From Phymorhynchus buccinoides (Eukaryota; Mollusca; Gastropoda; Neogastropoda; Raphitomidae): 64,000 bases of DNA. Position 1 is the first letter of the stretch; every line of letters starts with the position of its first letter. Both the position numbers and the translations under genes were made by a program. The stretch is from contig CM065699.1 of assembly GCA_017654935.2 (NCBI GenBank), positions 21,642,610 through 21,706,609 on the forward strand, in the 5' to 3' direction. This document shows positions 36,416 through 50,041 of the stretch, piece after piece. Below the pieces are notes generated by a model, which did no database searches, was not told the DNA's origin, and saw nothing but the letters and a program-made list of their open reading frames with translations.

Positions 36416-39400
36416 ATCTTATCTTAAGTTATATATCTGCTGATGTAATTTTTACATGCACTCAGTTAGATTTGTATGAATAGATGTGTAGGGAAAACAC
36501 ACATAAATAACAGTACCATTCACGCACTCACCTCAATAGCTATCAGCTGTAGGCTTAATTAATTTCACATACATACTTTTTGTTTTTATGTTTTTTTGTG
36601 GTCTAATATAACTTGCGGGTGAACAGACGTAAAACTAAAGAACAAACACACAACACATAGACACGCATGTGCACAGACTCGCATACAGAAATACAGATGT
36701 GAGCAGACAGACAGACAGACACAGACACACATGCACACAGACAGAAATACAGATGCGAACAGACAGGCAGACAGACATAGACACACATGCACACAGACAG
36801 AAATACAGATGCGAACAGACAGGCAGACAGACACAGACAGAAATACAGATGCGAACAGACAGGCAGACAGACACACATGCACACAGACAGAAATACAGAT
36901 GCGAACAGACAGGCAGACAGACACAGACACACAGACAGAAATACAGATGCGAACAGACAGGCAGACAGACACAGACACACACCCACACATTCAAAAACAT
37001 TTGGACTCTAAATGCAATTCAAATCACTAGACTGTTCAATCTTTTTACCCCTACTGGAGTGTGGATGGCACAGAAAAATGTACGCACGTTTGATTGTGTG
37101 CTACATCTTGTCGTTTCTTGACAAGTCTAATAATGAAGACGAAAATGTGGCACAACTGTGCTTCTGTTCTTTTATTTTTTATTTGTTTCCTGTTATGTTG
37201 ACCGTTTGTCCTGTCACTTTTCCATCCCCTGTGCATCCTGAATGTTTTTCGTCGATCGCTCAGACAGCTTCCTGTCATATGAGTACAGATGCGTCATGCT
37301 GCCGTTATGCGCCTCACTAACAAATAGTTAGACTCAGCATGTCCATCTTCAGCTGGAGAAAATCTTTGAAAGTGCTTCTTGAACAAAAGGGCAGGAGATT
37401 GGACAGGAAAGGCAGAAAGATAGTAGATGATAGAAAGCAAAAGGAAAAGGCAGAGTCAAAGAGAGTGACAGATTAGAAGAAGCTACAAACACAGAACTTC
37501 CAGAAGGTGGGAGGCGAACGACCCCCGCTATCCCCACGGGGGGAATTCCTCTGCGTCAATTGACGATTTTGAGAGCACTTCGTGAAAATTAGAGTTGATT
37601 ACCTCCATTACTCTGTCAAATGCCATAGCAACAAAGCAACAATGGCGTCAAAGCTTGAAACCGCAGGATGCCAGTCAGCGACTTGCAAACATTGTTTTTT
37701 AAAAATTAGGGGTGACCAGAAGCCACAAACTGATAAAACTTGCAGGTAAAGGTCAAGATGTGCACATCTTTACCAACTTGCAAAATGTGACGTAAAAATA
37801 CAAATGACATACATTTTTAGAATGACGCACGATGTTCTAAGTGCTGTATGTCTGCTCAAACACACGAGTCGATAGGCTACGAGAGCTGAAGGTAGAGTGG
37901 CTTCCCCTGTTTGACCGATTGAATGAGCGACTTAGCGGGCTCTTTTGACCACCAGGTGGCATAACGCTCAAGTGGGGCTAATCCTCTCTCTATTCTTAGT
38001 TGGGGATAAAGAAAGAGAGAGAGAGAGGGAGGAGACCCACCCTCTCTCTCTCTCTCACTACGCCCAACTAAGAAAATCGCGTGATAAGCCCCTAGTGGAT
38101 TGACTGCCCCCTGGCGGGCAAATAATCGCCATAAGTCGACCATGAGGCAAGATCACTGCCACACACCATGAAATTACTCCCCTTAATTTGTTTCCAAACA
38201 ATTCCTATTACCTCTGTCTTGAGGTCCTTGAGCTGTGAGCGCAGGTCGTAGAGCTCGGTGGAGGTGAGCAGGATGGTGTTGAGGGTCTGCACCATGGTGG
38301 TGGCAAAGTCCACCTGCCCCTCCTGCAGCAGGATCTGGGCCAGGCTGCTGAAGATGGCCTCCGCTGACAGGTACACCGACAGCTGCCTGGAAACACACAC
38401 AACTTGAGAAATCACATCGGCACACGGTGCAAGCGATCTCGCATTCTGCCTATCCGCACTACAGGAAAGTTTCTGTGCACGGTATGCTTGAGTAGATATT
38501 GATATACTCTTCTTCTTCAATCTTTTTTTGATATTTGTTTCCATGAAATAACTTCGCAATCTGAATTGCTGTCACCCGTCTGAATGCTTTCTCTCGCTGC
38601 CATTTTGGTCACGCTAATGTTGGACGGCACATGCGTGAGACTCCTACTTGCCGCGCTCCTATGCGAACTTCAGACGAACCGATATAGAGGCAAGCGGACC
38701 TCAAACGAACCGATATGCTGTTTTGCTAGAAAACGTACTTTGCGGTTACAGAAAATCATAGAATTTGGTTATCAACCGTAGTTCCGTAGTTTATAGTCAA
38801 ATTCCGTAGGAACTACGGAAAATCCGTAGGGGTAGGCAGGTCTGCAGATTAGAGGAAGCTATAAGCACAGAACGTCCAGAAGGCGGGAGAACTATTTTTA
38901 CGAAAGACACCCCCCGTCACCCCCCGGTATCCCCACAGGGAACTGTACCTGATGATGAAGGATCCCCGGTCCTCCAGCAGCTGGCGGTCCTCCTTGAAGA
39001 GCATCATGAGCTGCACCATGAAGTGCGTGAAGTACTGGTTCAGCCCGGGCTGACTCTCCACCAGGTGCTGCAACGACTGGGGCACCGACAGGCCCAGCCG
39101 CCCCCCTCCTCCTCCTCCTCCAACACCTTCCTCTCCTCCCACCCCCCCTGGCCCTTCCAGGTCCGCTGCCGATGCGCCCAGGCCCGCTGTGTTGGAGGAG
39201 ATCTCGGAGAGCACTTCCAGGTCCAGAAGCACCACCTGAAGGAATGGGAGGCAGAGGAGGAAAGAATATCCTTGAAAGTGTTCGTGTTGGTAACTCCAAT
39301 TAATATACAGTGGAACCTCCCTTATAAGACCTCCCATTATAAGACCTACTTCTCTGAGACATTGCCATTCTTTGTAAGTATTAAACTTACCTCCCTTATA

Positions 39401-40575
39401 AGACCTCATTTTGGATGATTTGTGAAGGTTTTATAAGGGAGGTTCCACTGTACATATTTTCTTTTTCACAACACAAAAGTTTACCTTTCTCATTGACTTT
39501 CTCGTCCACTCCTGTGGACTTCCTCGGAGTTAATTGGAGCTGTGCCGGTCGGGGTTTGGCCCCGGGGAACGCTACGGTAGCCGGATTGGTCTTGCCTAGA
39601 TACTGCGAAAAGGCCTATGGTTCACACTTTTTTGTTTTGTTTTATGTTTTTGTTTCTGTTTTTAAATTGAACTTAAATCTGCTTCACTAAGCAACAAGAA
39701 TGTGAATAACTTCAACAACCGTAGGACAAGGAAGAGCTGAACTAAGATCTGTAGGCTCCTGAAGCATTTTTGTTTTGTTTCTCCTCTCTGTTTCTTTCTT
39801 TCTTCTCCTTTGGTCACATCCCTAAGTGCGTACATTTACTTCTGTAAATAGAAGTTGGTCGCCACCACAGAAGAAGAAGAGGTGAGAACGTCTCACTCGC
39901 TGCTCTGACACTCGGGATTTTTCGCCGATCTTCCGAAGATCAGGGGGCCTTCATTTCGGGGATCTACAACCCTCTTTTCGCTGATCTTTGGAAGATCGGC
40001 GAAAAATCCTGAGAGTCAGAGCAGCGAGTGAGACGTTCTCACCTCATTCACTCCGAGGAAGTCCACAGGCGTGGACGAAAAAGTCCGTGAGAAAGGTAAA
40101 CTTTTGTGTTGTGAAAAAGAAAATATGTATATTATAATAAGAGGGGAAAAGAGATTGGATGGAAGGCAGAGAGTATCATAGGTGTTTGTTTGTGTTTTTG
40201 TGAAGCGCTGTGAGTAGGATTTTACTAGAATGAGAGCTATATAAATACAGTGGAGCCTCCCTTATAAGACCTTCAAAAATCATCCAAAATGAGGTCTTAT
40301 ATGGGAGGGGTCTTATAAGGGAAGTAATTTTAATACTTACAAAGAAGGGCAATGTCTCAGAGAAGTAGGTCTTATATGGGAGGGAGTCTTATAATGGGAG
40401 GTCTTAAAGGGAGGTTCGACTGTAGCTAACATTAAGGGAAGTGAGCAGAGGAAGAACTGATTTCTTGAAACAAGGCTAGGGGTAAGGATGGTGCATACAA
40501 ATGTGCATGTGTGTGCACATTCATGCGATTGTGTGTACACATGACATACACAAGCACATGCTTGCATGAACACAG

Positions 40576-40622
<47 letters not shown>

Positions 40623-42621
40623 ACAAACATAACACAATATACACACAACCACATTTTGCATGAACAGAAAATATATAATTAAGTATTTTATAAAATATAA
40701 TAAAAAGAAAGATATCCACACACATACACATACAGACAAAATGCAAACAACCCACACTTACCCAACTTTACAGCTACAAAAGAAATAAAACAGACCGCTG
40801 TATTCAAATCAATCCGGAAAGGTTCTAACGCTAACAACTGAAAAGACTGAAGGCTTCCTATTCACAAAAAATATAAATCTACATTAAATGATTAACCCCT
40901 TCCCTGCCCAGTCCTGTGTCTATTACGGAATGTGTGATGTCATTGATGATGTTATAACTTTTGATGTCATACCCCTGGAATGATGGTTTTTGGTTTAGAC
41001 AAGTCAGGAAAGACATATCTCTAGACCATTTTCTCAGATTGAGTCCAACAGGTGTCTTTTAAATTTTATACTAAGAAAATCAATCATTTCTCTGTTTTCC
41101 TCTGGCAGTGAAGGGGGTTAAAATGTTAACCCTTTCACCGCCAGCCATATTTCAGCCAAAAATGTCCATTAAATTTACATGGGAAGTGAACAAAATCCAT
41201 CTGCAGATTCAGGGATTCTTTTGTGACATATATACAGTAAGGTCTACGCTTGCTTCCCAAAACTAAGACAATAGGGTCTTTGGATAATAGACCCCAATTT
41301 GATGCCTTTTAGTGACATAGGTGTTAAATCGCTGTGGTGCTAAAATGCGACTTTGGCGGTGAAAGGGTTAAACAAAAAGAAGTCCTAAGCCTGGTTTACA
41401 AACGATATCTGGTGTGAAGGGAAGCGATAAGAACTGTCCCACAGGTCGGAATGGATGGAGATAAATTAGATTCTCGAAAACAAATGGTGAGCTATACAAC
41501 ACGGAAAATGCACTCACATCATCGGAGGGGTCTGACAGGGCATCCATCAGCAGGCGGAAGAACACGCTGATGTAACGGAATGTCTGAAAATGAAGCATGG
41601 CCATCAATCAATCAATCAATCAATGATCCTTTATACTACTTCTTAAGTTAGAGTAGGTTAGGTACATTATAGTCACAGAGGCGTCTCCGTGAAATTCGGG
41701 TTGCTCCCACCTGGAGAGGGCGTCGCAGCCAGAGGCGCGCCACCCAATTTTTATTATTTTTGTATGCAATTTTATGTGACTTATGAGGAAGGAAGGGAGG
41801 GGGATCAATTTTGACCAAATGACAACTTTTTCGTTGCCACTGGGTTTAACGTGTGCTAAGTGCATGAGCACATGGGACCTCGGTTTATCGTCTCATCCAA
41901 AAGACTCCACGTTCAGACCGCAAGGCCTAGTGCAAAGTGAGAGGAAAAATCCCCTGTATCCAGGTTTACTTGACACGAGGCGAACGCGCTACCACTATGC
42001 CACTCTACACTTAAGGGCGATAATTTTGGGACCGAGTTCACCATGCCACCTAGTGACGAGTCAGGGGCAGATAATTTTCTGTGGCTCAATACTACTACTT
42101 CGTGACAAGCAAGGGCGATAATCTTATGTAGATGGCACACATGTCTCAGTGCATGAGACAGGGGCAGGGAATTTTCAGTATAAAGCTTCATTATTGATCA
42201 ATTAATCCAAGAATCAATCAATCAATAATCACCAATCGATCGGGAGTAAGTATAACTGCTAATTTGCACACATAAACCATACTGTGCACCAAAGAGGGAG
42301 ATGAACAACATAAAAACTGTTGTATTGGCATTTGAAAACTTTTTAAAAAAATTGTGCCTGTTGGGATAGATGCTAAACTAATCTTGCTTAAATTGTGAAG
42401 ATACAGAGATACAGAGAAAGACAGTTACCAAGATAGCATGTCCCAATAACAGCTCCAAATACTTCACATTTTTAATGGTGTGAAGCATGAATCTGATGAA
42501 ATGCTACTGTGTGGATGAATCTGATGAAATGCTACTAGTTTCATTCACTATATTCATGCAGTCTCCAATACACGAATCTGATAAAATGTCTGATATAGAA
42601 ATGCAGATGTTTCATCAGATT

Positions 42622-42669
<48 letters not shown>

Positions 42670-45600
42670 TACAAACATAGTGAACGACATGAGTAGGATT
42701 TCATCAGATTCACACTCAGTGGACTGGATATGAAGGGGGGGGGGGGGGGGGGGGAATTGGTGAAATGTTATTGGGTCACATCTTAGAGTGGTCTTGATAG
42801 AGATTTGTCCATATTTTGTACACGATTTTGAGCCCCAGTACTGCAGTACGGTAAATGGAAAATGAATACGGCAAAAACCCAATAACATTTCACCAATTCC
42901 CCCCCCCCCCCCCCCCCCCCTTCATATCCAGTCCACCGAGTGTCCACCTCCCTAGTAAGACCCCTCCCTCTTAAGACCTTTTTTTTGGGGGGGGGGGGGG
43001 CTGATTTATTAAGGTCTTAATAGGGAGGCACTGTACTTCTAATTAGGCACAGCATGTCTGATTTCGACTTGGTAGAAAGTGGTATTTCATCAGATTTATG
43101 CCTCACGGATGTCATCATAGTTGCATAGCCGTACGACTGCAGTTGGATGTGTGGAGCACGAGCAGAACTTTACCATATTTTACGGACTGTGAGGCGCACT
43201 TTGTTATAAGGCGCGCGCCCAAAATTTCACACAAAATTCAGATTTTGTTATTACAGTTGAACCTCCCTTATAAGACCCCCCACCCCCACCGTTATAAGAC
43301 TCCCTCCCACATAAGATCTACTTCTCTGAGACACTGCCCTTCTTTGTAATGATTAAATTTACCTTCCTTGTACAACTCCCTCCCGTTTAATACCTAATTT
43401 TTTGGTGATTTTTGAAGGTCTTATAAGGGAGGTTCCACTGTATATATAATATTTTAACTATTTTATTAGTCACATTATAAGGCGCAGGGGTCGCAATCTG
43501 GGTAAAAAAAAGTATCGCCTTATAGTTTGAAAACTACGGTAATTGAAGTGACGCAGCGAGCAGTACCTTGTTGGGTGTTTTCACCAGCAGAAGGTTGAAC
43601 CACTTGAGGACGGCCACTCTGGTCTGGATGCTGTCGTGGCCCAGATGCTGCTGAAGAACCCGGATCACCGACAGGATTTCTAGCTGCACCACGCTGCACA
43701 GAGAGAGTAACAACAAATAAACCAACAACCAATATATTATATATGGAATACATAACAAGCATGCGCTATGCCGCTAGATAGAAAAATGAGAAACAGCGAC
43801 AAAACTCGCAGCCAAACGAAACCACAAGCAGCAACAAGAAAAAAGGGAAATGGACAACAAGAAAAACCCACACCCTCAAAATAAACGAAAGGAAAAACAA
43901 CAACAAAACTCATGGTCAAACAAACAAAAGAAACAGCAATACAAAAAATGGCAGCTGACTGCAACATAATCTTTCCCCACCTCCCTCCCTCCCCACCTCC
44001 CTCCCTCCCCACCTCCCTCCCTCCCTCCCCACCCACCCCGTACAAAAAAATAACCAAAAGGAAAAAACAACAAAACTCACAGCAAAACAAAACAAGAAAC
44101 AGCAAACAAACAAAATAGAAATGGCAACTCTTAAACTGACACCAAACCCCAAAATAAACAAAAAGAATCTTAACCCTTTCATCGCCAGTGTCGCCTGTTG
44201 GCACCACAATGATTTAACACCCATGTCACTAAAAGGCATCAAATGAGGGTCTGGTATCCAGTGACCTTATGTTCTTAATTTTGGGAGGTAAGGATAGGAC
44301 CTATTTTATGCACGTCACAGAGGAATCCCCAATATTGCAGACAAAATATTTTCTCTACCCGGGTAAGTTTAATGGTAAATTTTGCAGCCACAAAAACAAC
44401 AACAGCAACACAGAATGGAAGCTAAAAGCCCTTTAACATCTCCCCCTCAACTCCCCCCACCAAACAAATATACACCAAACACACAAATAATAGCTTACGC
44501 AGACTGAGCCCCATTCTGCGCATCCCCTGAGGGCTGGTTGTGAGCGGAGGCGATGGCGGGGTCCTGGGGGTCCTGTGTGGTGTCCTTCATGTCCTTCGTG
44601 TCCTGCGTGGGGGTCGGCTGGTCATCCTGGGCCTCCACCAGCTTACGCAGACACGTGTTGAGCGACTCTGCTGCGTCCCTCACCCTGTTCAAAATAAAAT
44701 TCATGATTTTCTTTTTTTTTTTGCTGTCCCATTTTCCCGGGCCGCACAGTGACACTGCCCCCGATCCGTTATTATGTTTCTATTTCATCATGATTGATGA
44801 AGGGTTCTGAGTTTATTTCATTTCAGTTGTGGCAACGTTAAGGCCCGCAGCATTAGACAAGCCGCGGGGGTCTGTTTCAAGGAAAGAAGTTGTGGCTTAT
44901 AGTTTGTGAATTACGGTAATTTTCAGAGAGTGACCCGCTGACTCAATTTCAATGGGCCTTTGTCGATATAGGACAGTGAATTCTATCATAGGAGTATAGA
45001 GAAAAGGTAAGAAGTGACTGGTAACCCACTTTCGATGGGCTTGGTCGCTGTAGGATAGCAGGGCAGGATGGCAGTCAGCTCTACCTTTTATAATTACAAT
45101 AACTCAGTTTGCGAACAATTTCCATCACACATTGACTTCTCACACATATTCATACCATATTTAGAATGAAGTACCAACATGCACCCCAACACAATTTTCA
45201 GAGTGAGCGGTGACTCACTTTCGATGGGCCTCTAAAATGACGCACCAAATTAACTTTCAGAGTGACCAGTGACTCACTTTTGATGGGCTTTTAAAATGAA
45301 GCACCAACATAACTTTCAGAGTGACCAGTGACTCACTTTTGATGGGCCTCTAAAATGATGCACCAACATAACTTTCAGAGTGAGTGGTGACTCACTTTCG
45401 ATGGGCCTTTAAAATGAAGCACCAACATAACTTTCAGAGTGACCAGTGACTCACTTTTGATGGGCCTTTAAAATGAAGCACCAACATAGCTTTAAGAGTG
45501 AGCGGTGACTCACTTTTGATGGGCCTCTAAAATGATGCACCAACATAACTTTCAGAGTGAGCGATGACTCACTTTCGATGGGCCTCTAAAATGATGCACC

Positions 45601-48600
45601 AACATAACTTTCAGAGTGAGCGGTGACTCACTTTCGATGAGCCTCTAAAATGAAGCACCAACATAACTTTCAGAGTGAGCGGTGACTCACTTTCGATGGG
45701 CCTTTAAAATGAAGCACCAACATAACTTTCAGAGTGAGCGGTGACTCACTTTCGATGGGCCTTTAAAATGAAGCACCAACATAACTTTCAGAGTGAGCGG
45801 TGACTCACTTTCGATGGGCCTTTAAAATGATGCACCAACAGAACTTTCAGAGAGAGCGGTGACTCACTTTCGATGGGCCTTTAAAATGAAGCACCAACAT
45901 AACTTTCAGAGAGAGCGGTGACTCACTTTCGATGGGCCTTTAAAATGAAGCACCAACATAACTTTCAGAGTGAGCGGTCAGAGTGACCAGTGACTCACTT
46001 TCGATGGGCCTCTAAAATGATGCACCAACATAACTGTCAAAGTGAGCGGTCAGAGTGAGCGGTCACTCACTTTCGATGGGCCTCGTCGCTGTAGGACAGG
46101 CAGGGCAGGATGGCGGTCAGCATGCCGGCCATGTGGGGCAGCATGGTGCGGCCGGACAGCGTCACAAACTCCCGCAGCCAGGCGATGGCCGTGTACTGCG
46201 TCAGGTCGTCCGTGTTCTGGGGAGCACGAAGACAGCAGTGTTTAATCAAAGAATGAAATAGTGAGGCCAAGAGAGGAGATAACGAAAATGAACAAAGTGT
46301 TTAATTTTGACGCAATTATGTGCATTTCTAAATGCTCAAAACTGCCAGCCAATGCATTGAGTTTTAGATCAGTGCGTCACTAGACATGTCTTTTCCCAAC
46401 ACCACAGTTATTAAAAGAAAGTTAGAGAAGATTATAAAGAGACCCTTTAAAATATTCAGGTGACTCCCTAAAAATCATATTTCGCATGCTGTTTCTGACA
46501 CACACACACACACACACACACTCGCATGTGCGCACATACACACACACACACACACACAGTGACACAAACACACACACACAGTGACACACACAACCCCACA
46601 CACGATTTTGAAGATAGAATAAACACTTACAAGTAGAGCTTCCAAAGTTGAACAATAACATTTCTTCGATTGCTCTCATAGGAAAAAAGAAAAGGGTAAG
46701 GACAGCCATCCTATTCATACAAAAATATGGGAGGTTAACTTTCATGAATTCGGTTTGTTTGTCAATTTCTTAAAAATATGACAGGTTAACTTTCTTGAAT
46801 TTGGTTTGTCTGTCAATTCTCATGTGGCTCATGCAAAAATCTGGCAAGTTAACTTTGACGAATTTGGTTTGTCTGTCCATTTCACACCTGGCTCATCAAA
46901 AAATCTGGCAGGTTAACTTTGATGAATTTGGTCTGTCTGTCCATTCTCACCTGACTGTGCACGATCAGGATGTTGGCCATGGCTGTGTAGTTCACTCCGT
47001 TCTTCGTGCGCTTGATGCCCTCCAGGAACTCCGCCAGCACGCCCTGGCACCTGCAGGAAACAGGTGGGGAACAAGTTCATGGGTGCAACTCCCCAGAATG
47101 ACACAAAAATGAAAGACAGGGGTCCAGGGGCCGCCACGGGCCCCTGCAGGGTACAGAGGCAGAGCCCCGTTGGACGATTCAGGGGGGCATCGCAAGAGAG
47201 AGATAACAAGACAGACACAGTTACAATGATGGACTGAGTCCGATAAGCCTTGTAAAATGATTACACTGCCTTTGAAAACAATACGGCATCACATGCTGTT
47301 ATCAAGTTAACCCGAGAGACTTCCAGGATAGAACAACCAAGTTCAAAACGCCCCAAATCGCTTGTGGATGACTTTTGGGGGGGGGAGGAATTTAAGAAAA
47401 ACTGAAGTTCAGTTTCTGGTAAAATTTAAAAAAACTGAAATCAGTGTAAAACTGAAAGAGTAGCACCCATGCAAGTTACAGGACTCTTCTCAACTACAGT
47501 ATGTTACAGACTATAAGGCGCGTCTGATTAAGCCTTTCACTCCGAAGAGCGAGTTTCGATGCGCTTAGGGGGTATAACCTACTCAGTAGTCCAGATCTTA
47601 AAAGACTGAGTTATTTCCCTTTCCTCTAGTTGACATTACTTGAGAAGGGTCTGAACTTGTTTCTCAAGACGTTTTGGGTCGATTTTGATGCTTTTTTGTT
47701 GTTGCATTTTTTTAAAAAGCAAAGCATATCAATATGGCTGCCTGAAGGTAAATGCTAAGAAAACTACATTAAATTTGTTTAATTTTCTAGCAATAACAGT
47801 GATGAAAAGTGTGTTGGAAAAACAGTTCATGAGGTTGTTATTCCACCCAATATAGAGGGATCCGGGATAGCGTCATAATGTCACATGATTTTGTTGGTAA
47901 CGAAAGTCGGACGCCATTTTGGCTGGAGCGCCGTTTTGGTTCAGATTACAGAGGTGAGCGTCAGTGAGTTTCGACAAATCGTCACAATGGTAATAAACTG
48001 TGCAGTAGTTAAATGTTCAGGACTAAAAGCAAACATCAGAATTCAATGCGTTCCACCGCCAAGTATCTTAGCAACCCGAATAATCCAGCCATCATGGCCG
48101 ACAGAAGTGACATTCTCATTTGCATACATGAACCCGGATCCCTCTATATAATCTAAGCTACTTATTCCAGTCTAAGGGTAAACAGCCTGCTCACATTTTG
48201 CGTATCTCTCTACTGTCTTCCCCCAGAATCAGGAAGAGTCCATCCAGGATTTCAGGTAACAAGACGATCATGTTGATGTCGGGAACTGCATCCAACACCT
48301 CAATCTGCGCAATAAAGCAAACAACTCAAAATAAAAAAAGCCATTGTAAGCAAAATATAAGTATTATTATTGAAAGTGGAAAATGAAATAATAATAAGGA
48401 TAGATACAGTCGGAACAAAAACGAAGTTACTGGAATTTTTTTTTTTACATAGGAAGATGGTTTGGATTACAAGGGATTACCTTCATTAAAAAAACCTAAA
48501 ACAAAACAATAACAACAAAACTTCAGCTATAATTGACATGACTTAGAATAAAGAATTAGATATCATCATTCTTATTTTCATTCATGTGAGTAGAATCTCT

Positions 48601-50006
48601 ATTGGAAATACTGTTGATTAACCTCTTCACTGCCAGATAAAATTTTAGAAATTAACTTCTTTATTATTATAAAACGAAAAACAGACCTGTTAGAGAATGG
48701 TCTAAATATATATATTTCCTGACTTGTCTAGAACAAAAACCATCATTCTAGGGCTATGACATCAGATGTTACATCATCAATGACATCACAGGGCTCCCAA
48801 TCGTCCCGTAAAACAAGGGGTCCCAGGGACTCCTTCACTTACAGCATAGAGGGTCCGAGAGGCGGGATAGAGGGTCTCAGTGGCATTGTGAATGCTAAAA
48901 ATAATTTTTCTAGTGCATCCGTGGGACCCCCTGCACATTATTTTAGAGGGTCCTTGAGAATTTTAGTGCTTCATAGACCCCCAAATGGGGGTCCCTGCAT
49001 CACAAATCTTGTAGTAGACAAGGGGCCAGGCAAGGAACAGGTTAACGTACCCAAGACACCACAAACTGCCTGGCGAACGTGTTCTTGGTGTAGATGCGTT
49101 CCCTCAGCAGAGGGACAAAAGCCACAAGGTCAAAGGACGAACTTTCTGTGACTATGTCCTGGAACAAACAGGGCCTGACTTTTAAGAAACAAAATTAGCA
49201 ACATTCACCTAGCGCCCATGTACATAGGCATACATGCATGCTTGGAAGGACGTACATTCTCATGAATACATACACACAGAGAGAAAGGTGGCAGAGTGGT
49301 TAAGATGTTCGCCTGCCAAATGTAATGCATGACTGCAACGTGAGTGGCCTGGGTTTGAATCCCAGCCTCGCTCTTTCTTTCTAGTTCGACAGGAAAATCG
49401 AACTGAACGTTGAGTCCTTCGGATGGGGACTTAAAGCTAGTCTGACCCATGCGCTTTACGCACATAAAAATCCCACGGCAGTTGAAAGTCGGTAAGAGCA
49501 GGGAGAAATCCCACCGGCTGTTAAGGCCAAATTGATAGCTAGGTTTCCCAAGTATTTGATCTCAATACAATCCGATTGTGACATCTGTGAGGCATGATTC
49601 TCGTGAGATTCTACTGTCTAAATAAATCTTACTTGTTAAGTTCACTATATTTGTTGTCCACTGTGCACGAATCTGATGAAATGTCTACATTTTTGTAGCA
49701 GACATTTTATTCGAATCGCGTATACATGAGCATAATGAGCGAAAATAGAAGAATTATTTTTAGACAGAAGTATTTCACATAAATTATGACTCACAGACAT
49801 TGTCACAATCTGATCGTATTGAGGTCAAATCGTATGCAGTGTGGCTGGCCCTTAACTTCGCTTAAGACTCTTTTCTATCAACTTTTTCATTCCTGATTTC
49901 AGGAGCATTCCTGAACAAAATTTCACCCATGCACATAGCCCTATCCTACAACCAAGTAAGAAAGTTCGGACGAGTGATGTCCCTTGCGTGCCCGGGTGAG
50001 TTCCGG

Positions 50007-50041
<35 letters not shown>

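Noticed and set aside
36586..37121. Overlapping Cys-rich and Thr/Asp-rich ORFs on both strands
   Set aside because: Products of an acagacag minisatellite; open in several frames and without codon-like composition.
45160..46070. Regular array considered as CRISPR-like or satellite DNA
   Set aside because: Animal genome, no unique spacers; units are head-to-tail copies of an exon-intron boundary.
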